Shown one piece after another: positions 54,217 to 63,155 of a stretch of DNA of 64,000 bases. The translations under genes and the position numbers were made by a program. The notes under the pieces were generated by a model. The model saw only the letters and a program-made list of their open reading frames with translations, searched no databases and was not told the DNA's origin. The stretch is from Posidoniimonas corsicana (GTDB lineage Bacteria; Planctomycetota; Planctomycetia; Pirellulales; Lacipirellulaceae): positions 3,885,156 to 3,949,155 of the forward strand of contig NZ_SIHJ01000001.1 in assembly GCF_007859765.1 (NCBI RefSeq). The letters run 5' to 3'. Position 1 is the stretch's first letter; every line of letters starts with the position of its first letter.

Positions 54217-54795
54217 ATGCTCCGCATTCTGCTAATCACCCCCGGCGCCACCGAGTACGACCAGCAGGGCCGTGTCCAGGGCAACCTTGATATCCCGCTG
54301 TCGGCGGACGGGCGCGAGCAGGTGGCGAAGGTCATCGAACAGCTCGAGGGGTTCGAGCCCGAGGCGATCTACTCCAGCCCCTGCGAGTCCTGCGAGCAGA
54401 CCGCCAAGCAGGTCGGCGCCGCGCTGGACGTGCGGCCCAAGACGCTGGACAAGCTGGCAAACCTGGACCACGGGCTGTGGCAGGGGATGCTGATCGAGGA
54501 CGTCAAGACGAAGCAGCCCAAGGTGTTCCGCCAGTGGCGCGAGCAGCCGGAGACTGTCTGCCCGCCGCAGGGCGAGACCGTGCTGGCGGCCAAGAACCGC
54601 GTCTCGGAGGTTCTCCGGAAGGTGCTGAAGAAGCACAAGTCGCACGACTCGGTGGTGGTGGTCGCCCCCGAACCACTCGCCAGCGTGGTCCGCCACGTGC
54701 TGCGGCACGACGAGCTGACCGACTTCTGGGGCCGGCGGCCCGGCCAGGCAGGCTGGGAGGTGCTGGAGCCGATGGTCCCCCTGAAGGATGCGTAA
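54217..54795 (+). CDS. Histidine-phosphatase-fold protein lacking the catalytic histidines
   Basis: 192 residues, 23 bases after rpe. The phosphoglycerate-mutase-like fold is clear ([56 protein letters not shown]). However, the active-site RHG is TPG at residues 8-10 ([11 protein letters not shown]) and the second histidine region reads VVVAPEPLA where active enzymes have a His-Gly pair. Both catalytic histidines are lost, so it is most likely a pseudoenzyme or has another activity. Confidence 0.85.
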   Translation: MLRILLITPGATEYDQQGRVQGNLDIPLSADGREQVAKVIEQLEGFEPEAIYSSPCESCEQTAKQVGAALDVRPKTLDKLANLDHGLWQGMLIEDVKTKQPKVFRQWREQPETVCPPQGETVLAAKNRVSEVLRKVLKKHKSHDSVVVVAPEPLASVVRHVLRHDELTDFWGRRPGQAGWEVLEPMVPLKDA

Positions 54796-54857
54796 ATCCG
54801 CCCCCAGGCGGTCGGCCCCAGGGTCCCCCCGGTGGCATGGTGGCGCCCCGCGGGGAT

Positions 54858-54866
54858 TGGTATGAT
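54858..54866 (+). promoter_or_regulatory. Extended -10 promoter of accD
   Basis: TGG-TATGAT is an extended -10 element. No good -35 hexamer is present, as is common for this type. The start of transcription would be near 54873, eighteen bases before the accD ATG. Confidence 0.5.
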
Positions 54867-54890
54867 AGGGGCCTGTCGGGCCTCAAGCCC

Positions 54891-55775
54891 ATGTCCGCGA
54901 TAGCACGTATTCGGCAGTCGATGCAACGGTCCCCCTCCATGGCGACAGGCGAAACCAACCCAAACGGCCCGCGAGAAAAGCGCGGCGTCCCCAGCGGGTT
55001 GTGGATTCGCTGCGGCGATTGCGGCGAGACCATCTTCCGCAAGACTGCCACGGAGCAGATGAATGTCTGCCCGATGTGCGGCCACCACATGTACCTCAGC
55101 GCGGCCGACCGCGTCCGGCACATGCTGGACGAGGGCACGTTTGAGGAGTGGGACGCCAACCTTATGCCCACCGACCCGCTGGGCTTCGCCGACAAGAAGC
55201 CCTACGCACAGCGGATTGTCGCCGAGCAGAAGCGGACCGGCCTCCGCGACGCGGCGCTCACCGGCGCCGGCATGATCCGCGCCCGCCGCGTGGCCTTCGG
55301 GGTCACCGACTCGGCGTTCATCATGGGCAGCATGGGCTCGGTGGTGGGCGAGCGGCTGACGCGGCTCGTTGAGCGGGCCACCGATCAGAACCTGCCCCTG
55401 ATCATCACCAGCGGCTCGGGCGGAGGGGCCCGGATGCACGAAGGCATCCTGTCGCTGATGCAGATGGCCAAGGTCTCCGCCGCGTTGGCGAGGTACGACC
55501 AGGCGGGCGGGCTGTTCATCAGCGTGCTCACCAACCCCACCATGGGCGGCGTCGCCGCCAGCTTCGCATCGCTGGGCGACCTGATCTTCGCCGAGCCGAA
55601 GGCGCTGATCGGCTTCGCAGGGCCCCGCACCATCAAGGCGACGCTCCGCACCGAGCTGCCCGAAGGTTTCCAGACCAGCGAGTTCTTGCTGGAACACGGC
55701 TACATCGACCGCATCGTCCGCCGCGCGGACATGAAGAGCGAGATTGCCCGCGCGATCGACTACTGCGGCAAGTAG
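54891..55775 (+). CDS. accD: Acetyl-CoA carboxylase carboxyltransferase subunit beta
   Basis: 294 residues from ATG 54891; ATGs at 54921 and 54939 are possible alternatives. The N-terminal zinc ribbon is complete ([12 protein letters not shown] ... [11 protein letters not shown]). The crotonase-fold core shows DALTGAG equivalents ([35 protein letters not shown]), [14 protein letters not shown] and [34 protein letters not shown]. It transfers carboxyl from biotin to acetyl-CoA in the first step of fatty acid synthesis. Confidence 0.95.
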   Translation: MSAIARIRQSMQRSPSMATGETNPNGPREKRGVPSGLWIRCGDCGETIFRKTATEQMNVCPMCGHHMYLSAADRVRHMLDEGTFEEWDANLMPTDPLGFADKKPYAQRIVAEQKRTGLRDAALTGAGMIRARRVAFGVTDSAFIMGSMGSVVGERLTRLVERATDQNLPLIITSGSGGGARMHEGILSLMQMAKVSAALARYDQAGGLFISVLTNPTMGGVAASFASLGDLIFAEPKALIGFAGPRTIKATLRTELPEGFQTSEFLLEHGYIDRIVRRADMKSEIARAIDYCGK

Positions 55776-55837
55776 CGGCCGCACGCTTCCGGACGCCGCG
55801 GTTCCCTTCGACCGCCGCCACGGCTATGCTGCCCGGC

Positions 55838-56569
55838 ATGAGCCAACGCATCGACGGTCGCCCGGACGACCAACTCCGACCCATCAAGATCGAACGCGGC
55901 TTCGCGTCCAACGCGCCCGGCAGCGTGATGATCCACGCCGGGCAGACCATGGTGCTGTGCACCGCCAGCGTCGCGGCCGACGTGCCGCCGTGGCTGGCCG
56001 GCCGCGGCAAGGGCTGGGTCACCGCCGAGTACAACATGCTGCCCGGCAGCACCTCACCCCGCAAACCCCGCGACCGCGCCAAAGTCGACGGTCGCACCAC
56101 CGAGATCCAGCGTCTGATCGGGCGCAGCCTGCGGGCGGTGGTCGACCTCGAGGCGCTCGGCGAACGCTCGATCACCGTCGACTGCGACGTGATCCGCGCA
56201 GACGGCGGCACCCGCACCGCGAGCATCACCGGCGCGTTCGTCGCGTTGGTGGACGCGGTCCGGTCGATCGATATCGATCCGCCAGACCCGTCACGCGTGT
56301 TTCGCGATAGCGTCGCGGCCGTGAGCGTTGGGTTGGTAGACCGGCGTGTCCGACTGGACCTCAACTACCACGAGGACGCCGCGGCCGAGGTCGATATGAA
56401 CGTCGTGATGACTGGCGGCGACCGCTTCGTCGAGGTGCAGGGGACCGGTGAAGAGGCTACCTTCTCCGCCACGGAACTGCAGCAGCTGGTGGCCGCCGCG
56501 ACCGCGGGGGTAGCCCGTCTGACCGAGTTGCAGCGAGAGTCGCTTGGGCCCCATTGGCCCGGCGCCTAG
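55838..56569 (+). CDS. rph: Ribonuclease PH
   Basis: 243 residues from ATG 55838 (MSQRIDGRPDDQLRPIKIERGF); an ATG four codons earlier is in frame. The phosphorolytic exoribonuclease fold is complete: GSVMIHAGQTMVLCTASV, GKGWVTAEYNMLPGST, DGRTTEIQRLIGRSLRAVVDLEALGERSITVDCDVIRADGGTRTASITGA, and MNVVMTGGDRFVEVQGTGEEATFS. It trims tRNA 3' ends. Confidence 0.96.
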   Translation: MSQRIDGRPDDQLRPIKIERGFASNAPGSVMIHAGQTMVLCTASVAADVPPWLAGRGKGWVTAEYNMLPGSTSPRKPRDRAKVDGRTTEIQRLIGRSLRAVVDLEALGERSITVDCDVIRADGGTRTASITGAFVALVDAVRSIDIDPPDPSRVFRDSVAAVSVGLVDRRVRLDLNYHEDAAAEVDMNVVMTGGDRFVEVQGTGEEATFSATELQQLVAAATAGVARLTELQRESLGPHWPGA

Positions 56570-56575
56570 CCCGGC

Positions 56576-59500
56576 TCAGTTGTTCCCGCCGGCGTCGTCA
56601 TCGCCGCCAACGTTCACGCCACGCCGACCCAGCAGCAGAGCGGCCGCGTCGCCGTCGTCGTCGCCGTCGTCATTGCCGTCGTCGGCGTCCTGCGAGGCGC
56701 CAGCGAAGGTGAACGTGCTGACGTCCGAGATCGACGTGATCGACGGCGCCGGGCGGACGATCACGTAGCGGCGGTCCGCGGTAGCCACGGCGTTGACCGT
56801 TAGCTGGGTTCCGTCAGGCAGGACGGTGATCTGCGGCTGGAAGCCGACCGCTCCCCCTCCGCCACCGGCCAACTGCCGGCGCCGGATCCGCTGCAGGTCA
56901 TCCGGACGCAGAGCGGTCACGCCCGGGTCAGACATCGAGCCGAGCTGCTGAGCAAGAACCGCCCGTCCGACCGCCTCCTGACGATTGATCGCGTTGACCA
57001 ACTGCTGCTCGTCAACACGCTCGGCGCGACGCCCGTCGGCCAGCTCGAACTTCACCGCCGAGTCGCCCTTGCCGAGCTCCACCTGGCCACGCTGGTGCTT
57101 CTCATTGGGGGCGCCGTAGTTGGTGTACACGTCGACCGTCACGACGCCGGCAGTCACGTCACCCCAGACCCGACGGACGACCGCCTGGTAGGCGCCGTTG
57201 AAGCCGCGCGGGCAGAGGTAGGTCTCGGAGAAGCCCTTCTGGCCGGGGCCGTCACTGGTGGCGAAGGTGTCGCCCAGCATCACGCCGCCGCCGGGGGTGC
57301 GGGGGTTGCTGCTCGAGCAGACCGAGCCGTCCGGCTCCTCGACCAGCAGGTCGACGTCGGCGTCGCCGGTCCACGTGACGCGGATCACGCAGTCACGCTG
57401 CATGGCGGCGACCAGGTCGTCGTTGTAGGCGTCGTGCTCGCTGATGCGTCCATCGACCTCAAGCTGCCGGAGCGTTGCGGCCGCTAGGCGGCGGGCCTCG
57501 TCCTCGATGCCCTGCTGGTCGCTCGGCCAGGCGCGGCTGAGGATGCCCACCGTGGCCCAGCGGAGGCCGTCGAGGTCGCCGGTGCGTTCGGCGGACTTCA
57601 TCCCGAGCAGGTAGGCCTCTTTCAGCGTCGGGTCGAGCTTGACCGCCTGCTGCAGAACCTGGATCGCCCGGCTATCGAGCTCAAGCTTGGTCAGGTAGTG
57701 AGAGATCAGGATCAGCTCGTCCGCGGAGCTGCTGAAGTCGACGGCGGACATAATGGCCCGCTCGACGTCGTGCGGCGAATTGCCCGCAACCTGCATGGCG
57801 ATGCCGAGCGCCTCGTACATCCAGGGCTGGGGCTGGCCGTGCCGCAACGCGTTCTGGATGAGAGCAACCACACCGGCGTGGTCTCCGCGCTTCATCAGCT
57901 GACGCGATGTCTCACGCACCGCTGCGGGGTCAACCTCACCGGCCTCAAAGTAGTCCGCCCAGAACTGATCGGCCGGGATCGAATCGTCAATCTTGATGGG
58001 GCTGGGCTTGGCCGCACGCTTGGCCTTGCGGACAGGCTCGGCCACAACCGCTGGGGCGCTGGCGTTCGTTGGGACAGCGCGCTTAGTGAGGACCAAGTCC
58101 TCCGGCACGCTGAAGGCGCCGCCACCGCCGCCGAAGCCGCCACCGCCGCCACCCAGGCCGCCGCCACCACCGCCGAAGCCGCCGCCGCCGCCACCCAGGC
58201 CGCCGCCGCCGCCGCCAAAGCCGCCGCCACCGCCGCCGGCGCCGCCGAGGGCTGGGATAGGCGTCTTGTCGATGACCAGGTCACCAACGTTGTAGACGCG
58301 GACGGTGAGCCGGGTCTCGGCTTCTTCCTCGGTGGTGATCAGCAGCACCTCGTCGGCAATGACGTAGGTGAGCTCGAGCTGCTTGAACATGAGCCGCAGT
58401 GCGCTGCGGAGCGAGATGTTGCGGAGGTTGACCGTGACCGGCTCGTCGGTGCCGATGCCCAGATCGTCCAGCGCTGTCTCGTCGAGCTGGATCTCGATCT
58501 CGTACTCGGTGCGGAGGAAGTCGACGACCTCCTCCAGCGGAGTATCCAGGAAGTCCAGGCCGGCGCTGGTAAGCGGCGAGGCGAGGGCCTCGGCGATCCG
58601 CTCTTCCGAGTCACTCTTGCCGGTGATGCCAACCGACTCGTACTTCTTGCGGCTCTCGGTGATCTGACGCCAGAACTCCGCGTCCGGGTAGACGATCGGC
58701 GGGTTGTCCGGGAACGGGATGGCCGACTGCTCGACCTGAGCCAGGGTTTCAATCCAGGCCTTCGCGCGGAGCGCCCGGAGCTGTTGGTTCTGGTAGTGGT
58801 ACCGGCTGAACGCGGCCCACTGGTCGGCCGCGACCGGGGTCACGCCTTCGGGGTCAATCGTGCGGACGATCTCGGCGACCTCTTCGGCTTGGGCGTACTG
58901 CTCCTCGTCCATCAGGGCGTTGAAACGATCCATCAGCTGCTTCTCGCGTTCACGGTTCTGCTCCATCGAGTCGAGCAGCTGCATGCGTTCGCGGGCGGCG
59001 GCGATGGCCTCCTCCGACTGGCGGTCGAGCTCATCCTTGATCGACGCCGCACGGGACGCCTGACGCAGCGCCATCTCCAGGCGGTCGCTCAGGCTCGCGC
59101 GGACGTCCGCCAGCAGCTCGGGCGCATTCTGGATGCTCTGTGCCATCAGCTTGAGCGACTGGATCGCGTCCTGCGGAGAGCGGGACATGATGTCACGCGC
59201 CTCAGAGATAGCAACCTGCACTTCCTTCCGGAGCTGCTCCGCCATGATGCGGTTCTGCTTCTCAACGGCGGTGAGGAACTCGTCATCCCGCACCACGTCG
59301 GCCGGCGGCAGGCCGCTGGGGTCGTAGTAGGGTTCGGCCGAATCGTAGACAACTACCGGGTCGCCCAAGGCCGGGGCGTCCACGACCTCAACCTGAGCCA
59401 CCCGCACCATATTCAGGTCCGCGCGGTTGTCGGTCGGCTCGTCGGACTCGCCCGTCTTGCGGGCCACAACCCGCTTGACGGTCTTGGCGCGGAGGTTGCC

Positions 59501-60694
59501 CGGGTCACGCCGCAGAACCGCCTCGGCGATCTGGTTGGCGCTCTTCGAGTCGCCGGTCGCGACCGCCTTCTCGGCCAGGTTGGTTAGCTGCTCGACGCCG
59601 GCGTTCAGCGTGCGGGCGACTTCGTTCAGGCCGGCGGTGCCGAGCGTCGGGAGGCTAACGCCCTGATCGCTCTCGGCCTGTCCCACCAGCTGCGAAAGAT
59701 AGGCATTGGCTTCGCTTGCCTCGGGCACGGCGTGCCGCCAGGCCGACGGCTGCGGACGGTCGGCGTGGCCGAGCGAAGCGGAAATCTGAATCTGCTTGGC
59801 GTCCGGCTTCAGACGCCCGACAACGATGCTGTCGCGGTCGGAACGCATCGGCGGCAGCTCCGCCGGGTAGAGCTCGGAGATCGAGTCGCTGACGGCTACC
59901 GACTTGGGCCAGACCACCTCGGCCTGCGCCCAGCTGGCCAGTGTACGACCCACCTGAGCGCCGCGGCGGGCGTTCTCTTCATTGGCTCGCTCCAGGGTCA
60001 CGCCCGAGGCCTCGTCGGCCAGCGACATGGCGCCGTCGACGTACAGGTTGCCGCCGGTTCCGTTGGCGATCGCCGCCAGCAGTTCGGCGTCCCGCTGTGG
60101 CCCGATGGCGTAGCTGTTCACCGAGACGCGGCCGTCACGCAGTTCGCTGATCAGCCCCGCGAAGGACGGGCCACGCAGCAGGTTAGCGGCGCTGACGCCG
60201 TCACCGATGTAGACCACAACGCGATTCGAGGCGTTCGACTCCTCGAGGTCGTGGGCCGCTGCCTTGAGCGCCTTGTTCAGGTCGGTTGAGCCCAGCGGAG
60301 TCTCATGCTTGAGCTTCTCAACCGCGGCGCCCAACGCTGCGCTGCCGGCCGGGGAGAAACGGTCCCCCATGGGGCGGGCCTCCAGGTCGACCGCGTACAG
60401 CCGCACCCGGTCTTCGGCCCGCAGCTTGCCGAGCATCGCCTTGAGGGCGGAGAGGGCGGTCGTGCGGTACATGCCGGTCTGGCTGGCCGACGTGTCGAAC
60501 AGCACGGCGATGTTGCGTCCGGCTTGGGCGGGCTCCGCTCCGAAGTCCGCCGACAGGCTCATGGAGAAGTACGTGTCACCGCTCTCGTGCTGGTAGACGC
60601 CGACGGGGCCAACCTGCCCGGCCTGCGCGGCCGCCGGCAGCAACGCGGCGGCCAGGGCGATGACGAGAGAGTGGCGTGTGAGAAGGTTCATCAT
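56576..60694 (-). CDS. Large secreted von Willebrand A/STN/DUF2135 protein with Gly-rich tract
   Basis: 1372 residues from the ATG at 60694; signal peptide MNLLTRHSLVIALAAALLPAAAQAG. In order: a von Willebrand A domain with MIDAS DTSAS near residue 67 and GSTDLNKAL; helical and coiled regions (DELDRQSEEAIAAARERMQLL); a secretin/TonB short N-terminal domain (LDFLDTPLEEVVDFLRTEYEIEIQLDETAL ... LRSALRLMFKQLELTYVIADEVLLIT); a Gly tract of alternating Phe and Leu seven-residue units (about 815-860); TPR-like helices; a DUF2135-like domain (VIRVTWTGDADVDLLVEEPDGS); and an Asp-rich tail. It probably acts at the cell surface or periplasm. No enzyme activity is visible. Confidence 0.85.
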   Translation of the reverse strand: MMNLLTRHSLVIALAAALLPAAAQAGQVGPVGVYQHESGDTYFSMSLSADFGAEPAQAGRNIAVLFDTSASQTGMYRTTALSALKAMLGKLRAEDRVRLYAVDLEARPMGDRFSPAGSAALGAAVEKLKHETPLGSTDLNKALKAAAHDLEESNASNRVVVYIGDGVSAANLLRGPSFAGLISELRDGRVSVNSYAIGPQRDAELLAAIANGTGGNLYVDGAMSLADEASGVTLERANEENARRGAQVGRTLASWAQAEVVWPKSVAVSDSISELYPAELPPMRSDRDSIVVGRLKPDAKQIQISASLGHADRPQPSAWRHAVPEASEANAYLSQLVGQAESDQGVSLPTLGTAGLNEVARTLNAGVEQLTNLAEKAVATGDSKSANQIAEAVLRRDPGNLRAKTVKRVVARKTGESDEPTDNRADLNMVRVAQVEVVDAPALGDPVVVYDSAEPYYDPSGLPPADVVRDDEFLTAVEKQNRIMAEQLRKEVQVAISEARDIMSRSPQDAIQSLKLMAQSIQNAPELLADVRASLSDRLEMALRQASRAASIKDELDRQSEEAIAAARERMQLLDSMEQNREREKQLMDRFNALMDEEQYAQAEEVAEIVRTIDPEGVTPVAADQWAAFSRYHYQNQQLRALRAKAWIETLAQVEQSAIPFPDNPPIVYPDAEFWRQITESRKKYESVGITGKSDSEERIAEALASPLTSAGLDFLDTPLEEVVDFLRTEYEIEIQLDETALDDLGIGTDEPVTVNLRNISLRSALRLMFKQLELTYVIADEVLLITTEEEAETRLTVRVYNVGDLVIDKTPIPALGGAGGGGGGFGGGGGGLGGGGGGFGGGGGGLGGGGGGFGGGGGAFSVPEDLVLTKRAVPTNASAPAVVAEPVRKAKRAAKPSPIKIDDSIPADQFWADYFEAGEVDPAAVRETSRQLMKRGDHAGVVALIQNALRHGQPQPWMYEALGIAMQVAGNSPHDVERAIMSAVDFSSSADELILISHYLTKLELDSRAIQVLQQAVKLDPTLKEAYLLGMKSAERTGDLDGLRWATVGILSRAWPSDQQGIEDEARRLAAATLRQLEVDGRISEHDAYNDDLVAAMQRDCVIRVTWTGDADVDLLVEEPDGSVCSSSNPRTPGGGVMLGDTFATSDGPGQKGFSETYLCPRGFNGAYQAVVRRVWGDVTAGVVTVDVYTNYGAPNEKHQRGQVELGKGDSAVKFELADGRRAERVDEQQLVNAINRQEAVGRAVLAQQLGSMSDPGVTALRPDDLQRIRRRQLAGGGGGAVGFQPQITVLPDGTQLTVNAVATADRRYVIVRPAPSITSISDVSTFTFAGASQDADDGNDDGDDDGDAAALLLGRRGVNVGGDDDAGGNN

Positions 60695-61076
60695 GGACTC
60701 GTGGGCCATCGAACAAGGCGCTCCGAATGCGTAACTCAAACTAGCGACCGCTCTGTTCCGAATCGGGGCGACCGCGTAAATTGGCTGACTCTGTGCATTT
60801 AGCCAGATATCCCCAGTTTATCCGGGCGGACTCGGGGACGCCATAAGTTTCCGCTATTTTCAAGGGTCCGGTCCTGCAGGTTGTGCCGACAGCGACCCCT
60901 TGAGTTCGCCCGGCGCCGCACCGATTATTGCCGAGTCTGGGACGCGCCTCGCCGAAGAAACCCGGATGGGACGCCCCGCGTAAGGGGGCCCGCCAGTTGC
61001 TCTCTGCGAGCGCAACCACCCGCCCCGGTCACCAGGCAGTCTGACGCCAATCCCGCGCCCCACGCGCACCGAACCC
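60695..61076. other. Divergent gap, 382 bases
   Basis: The von Willebrand gene and the SLC13 gene start in opposite directions from here, so it must contain at least two promoters. Bases 60780-60870 are less GC-rich than the surroundings (AAATTGGCTGACTCTG, ATTTAGCCAGATATCCCC) and are the likeliest promoter zone. No coding sequence is supported. Confidence 0.45.
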
Positions 61077-62999
61077 ATGACCCTAGCCGTCCTCCTCGCT
61101 CAACAGCCCGCGCTCACGTGGCAGGGGTCGCTGGCCATCCTGGTGACCGCCCTGGTCTTCCTCGGCCTGCAGGTGCGGCGGGTGCCCGTTGAGCTGCTGT
61201 TCCTCAGCGGCCTTGCGGTGATTACGCTCGCGGGCGTGATCACGCCAAAGATGGCGCTCAAGGGGTTCTCCGAGCCGGCGGTGATCCTCATCGGCGCCCT
61301 GTTCGCGGCCTCGGCCGGGCTGCGGACCACCGGCGCCCTCGACTGGGTCGGAAACCTGCTGCTAGGGCGGGCCACGAGCGAACGCGGCGCCCTGCTGCGG
61401 CTGACGCTCGTGGCGCCCATCTCGGCGGTGGTGCTCAATACCCCGCTGGTCGCCATGCTGGCGCCGGTGGTGATCGACTGGTGCCGCAAACGCGATGTTT
61501 CGCCCTCCCGGCTGCTGATGCCCCTGAGCTACTTCACCATCCTGGGCGGAGTGGTGACGGTAATCGGCACCAGCACTACGCTGGTCTGCAACGCCAAGCT
61601 GAGCGAGAGCGCCAGCGCATGGCAGAACCGCCCCGACGTGCTGAGTCAGGTGTCGGACATCGGGCTGCTGGAAATCACCTGGGTCGGGTTGCCGGTGATG
61701 GCGGTCGGCGTTCTGTACGTGCTGACGATCGGCCACTGGATGCTGCCCAACCGGTCGGAGCCCTCCACGCGGCTCGCCAAACGCCGGCGCGAGTACCTAG
61801 TTGAGCTGATGGTGCAGCCGACCTGCCCGCTAATCGGCAAGTCGGTCGAAGACGCCGGACTGCGGAACCTGCCTGGACTGTTCCTCATCGAGATCGCCCG
61901 CGAGGACCAGGTGATCACGCCAGTTACGCCCCGCGACGTAATCCAGTCCGGCGACCGGATGGTGTTCACCGGCGTCGTCGATACGATCGCCGACCTGGAG
62001 CGGATCTCCGGCCTGGTGCCTGCCGTCGATGACAGCTACGAGCACGAACCTGAGAAGCGCACCCGCCGGCAGCTGACCGAGGCGGTGCTGTCTCGCACCT
62101 CACCGATCATCGGGTCGACCGTGCGGGACGCCAACTTCCGCGAGCGCTACAACGCGGCCATCGTCGCGGTGCACCGAAACGGCGAACGCCTGACTAACAA
62201 GATTGGCAACATCCGCCTAGAGCCCGGCGACACCCTGCTCCTGCAGACCCGCAACGACTTTGTGGAGCAGCACCGCAACAACCGCGAGTTCTACCTGGTG
62301 AGCCAGATCGACGGGTCGTCCGCCCGCCGGCACGACCGCGCCCTGATCGCCGTCGGGCTGTTCCTGCTGCTGATCGCGTGGCTGATGACCATTGCGTTGG
62401 CCGGCGGGCCGACTCATCTGGGGCCCGTGCCGATCGGCAACCTGCTGGGCAACGACCCGAAGCCGGTCGCGGCGGTGACTGTCGTGCTGGCGATGATCCT
62501 GTTCCGCTGCCTGTCGAGTTCGCAGGCACGGTCGGCAATCGACCTGCAGGTGCTCATGACGATCGCCGCCGCCATCGGCCTGGGGCAGGGGATCGAGAAG
62601 AGCGGCGCGGCCGACTGGATCGCCCAGGGCCTGATCGGGCTGACCCAGGCGTCGCCGCTGCCGCCCGCCGCGGTGCCGTTCGCGCTGCTCGTGACCGTGT
62701 ACCTTGTGTCGATGGTGTTCACCGAGGCGATTACCAACGTGGCGGTCGCGTCGATCATGATCCCGCTGTCCATCAGCGTCGCGGCCGCCGGCGGTCTGAA
62801 CCCGCGGCCGTTCATCATGGCGGTCGCGATCGCCGCTTCGCTGAGTTTCGCCACCCCCATCGGCTACCAGACCAACCTGATGGTCATGGGCCCGGGCGGC
62901 TACCACCCCCGCGACTACCTGCGGGTCGGCGGCCCGCTGACGCTGCTCTGCGCGGTGGTTGCGCTCACGCTAATCCCCCTGATCTGGCCGCTTACCTGA
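61077..62999 (+). CDS. SLC13-family permease with two TrkA-C domains
   Basis: 640 residues. N-terminal transmembrane half (VELLFLSGLAVITLAGVI, FSEPAVILIGALFAASAGL, TPLVAMLAPVVIDWC, TVIGTSTTLVCNAKL), a central cytoplasmic part with two RCK_C/TrkA-C modules (LVELMVQPTCPLIGKSVEDAGLRNLPGLFLIEIAREDQVITPVTPRDVIQSGDRMVFTG, then a second ending GDTLLLQTRNDFVEQ), and a second transmembrane half (FTEAITNVAVASIMIPL, ATPIGYQTNLMVMGPGGY). The order is that of putative sulfate or dicarboxylate permeases gated by ligand binding. Confidence 0.92.
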   Translation: MTLAVLLAQQPALTWQGSLAILVTALVFLGLQVRRVPVELLFLSGLAVITLAGVITPKMALKGFSEPAVILIGALFAASAGLRTTGALDWVGNLLLGRATSERGALLRLTLVAPISAVVLNTPLVAMLAPVVIDWCRKRDVSPSRLLMPLSYFTILGGVVTVIGTSTTLVCNAKLSESASAWQNRPDVLSQVSDIGLLEITWVGLPVMAVGVLYVLTIGHWMLPNRSEPSTRLAKRRREYLVELMVQPTCPLIGKSVEDAGLRNLPGLFLIEIAREDQVITPVTPRDVIQSGDRMVFTGVVDTIADLERISGLVPAVDDSYEHEPEKRTRRQLTEAVLSRTSPIIGSTVRDANFRERYNAAIVAVHRNGERLTNKIGNIRLEPGDTLLLQTRNDFVEQHRNNREFYLVSQIDGSSARRHDRALIAVGLFLLLIAWLMTIALAGGPTHLGPVPIGNLLGNDPKPVAAVTVVLAMILFRCLSSSQARSAIDLQVLMTIAAAIGLGQGIEKSGAADWIAQGLIGLTQASPLPPAAVPFALLVTVYLVSMVFTEAITNVAVASIMIPLSISVAAAGGLNPRPFIMAVAIAASLSFATPIGYQTNLMVMGPGGYHPRDYLRVGGPLTLLCAVVALTLIPLIWPLT

Positions 63000-63155
63000 C
63001 CGGCCCGCCAGCGACAGCAGGCCCAAACCGGCCTTGCCGGCGAACGAAGCCAGGGCGATCATCGTACACGTAGGGGCCCAGGCCGCCGGAGGCTCCCGGT
63101 CCGCTGGGACCACCCAGTTTCACTCCTTAACACTTGCTTCTATCCAACCGATCCC

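Noticed and set aside
58110-58250. CRISPR-like tandem repeat
   Set aside because: The repeat is a coding Gly tract with seven-codon periodicity and no spacers.
57698-59587. 629-codon plus-strand frame opposite the von Willebrand protein
   Set aside because: Shadow of the minus-strand gene; it includes a poly-Ala stretch that is only the complement of the Gly tract.
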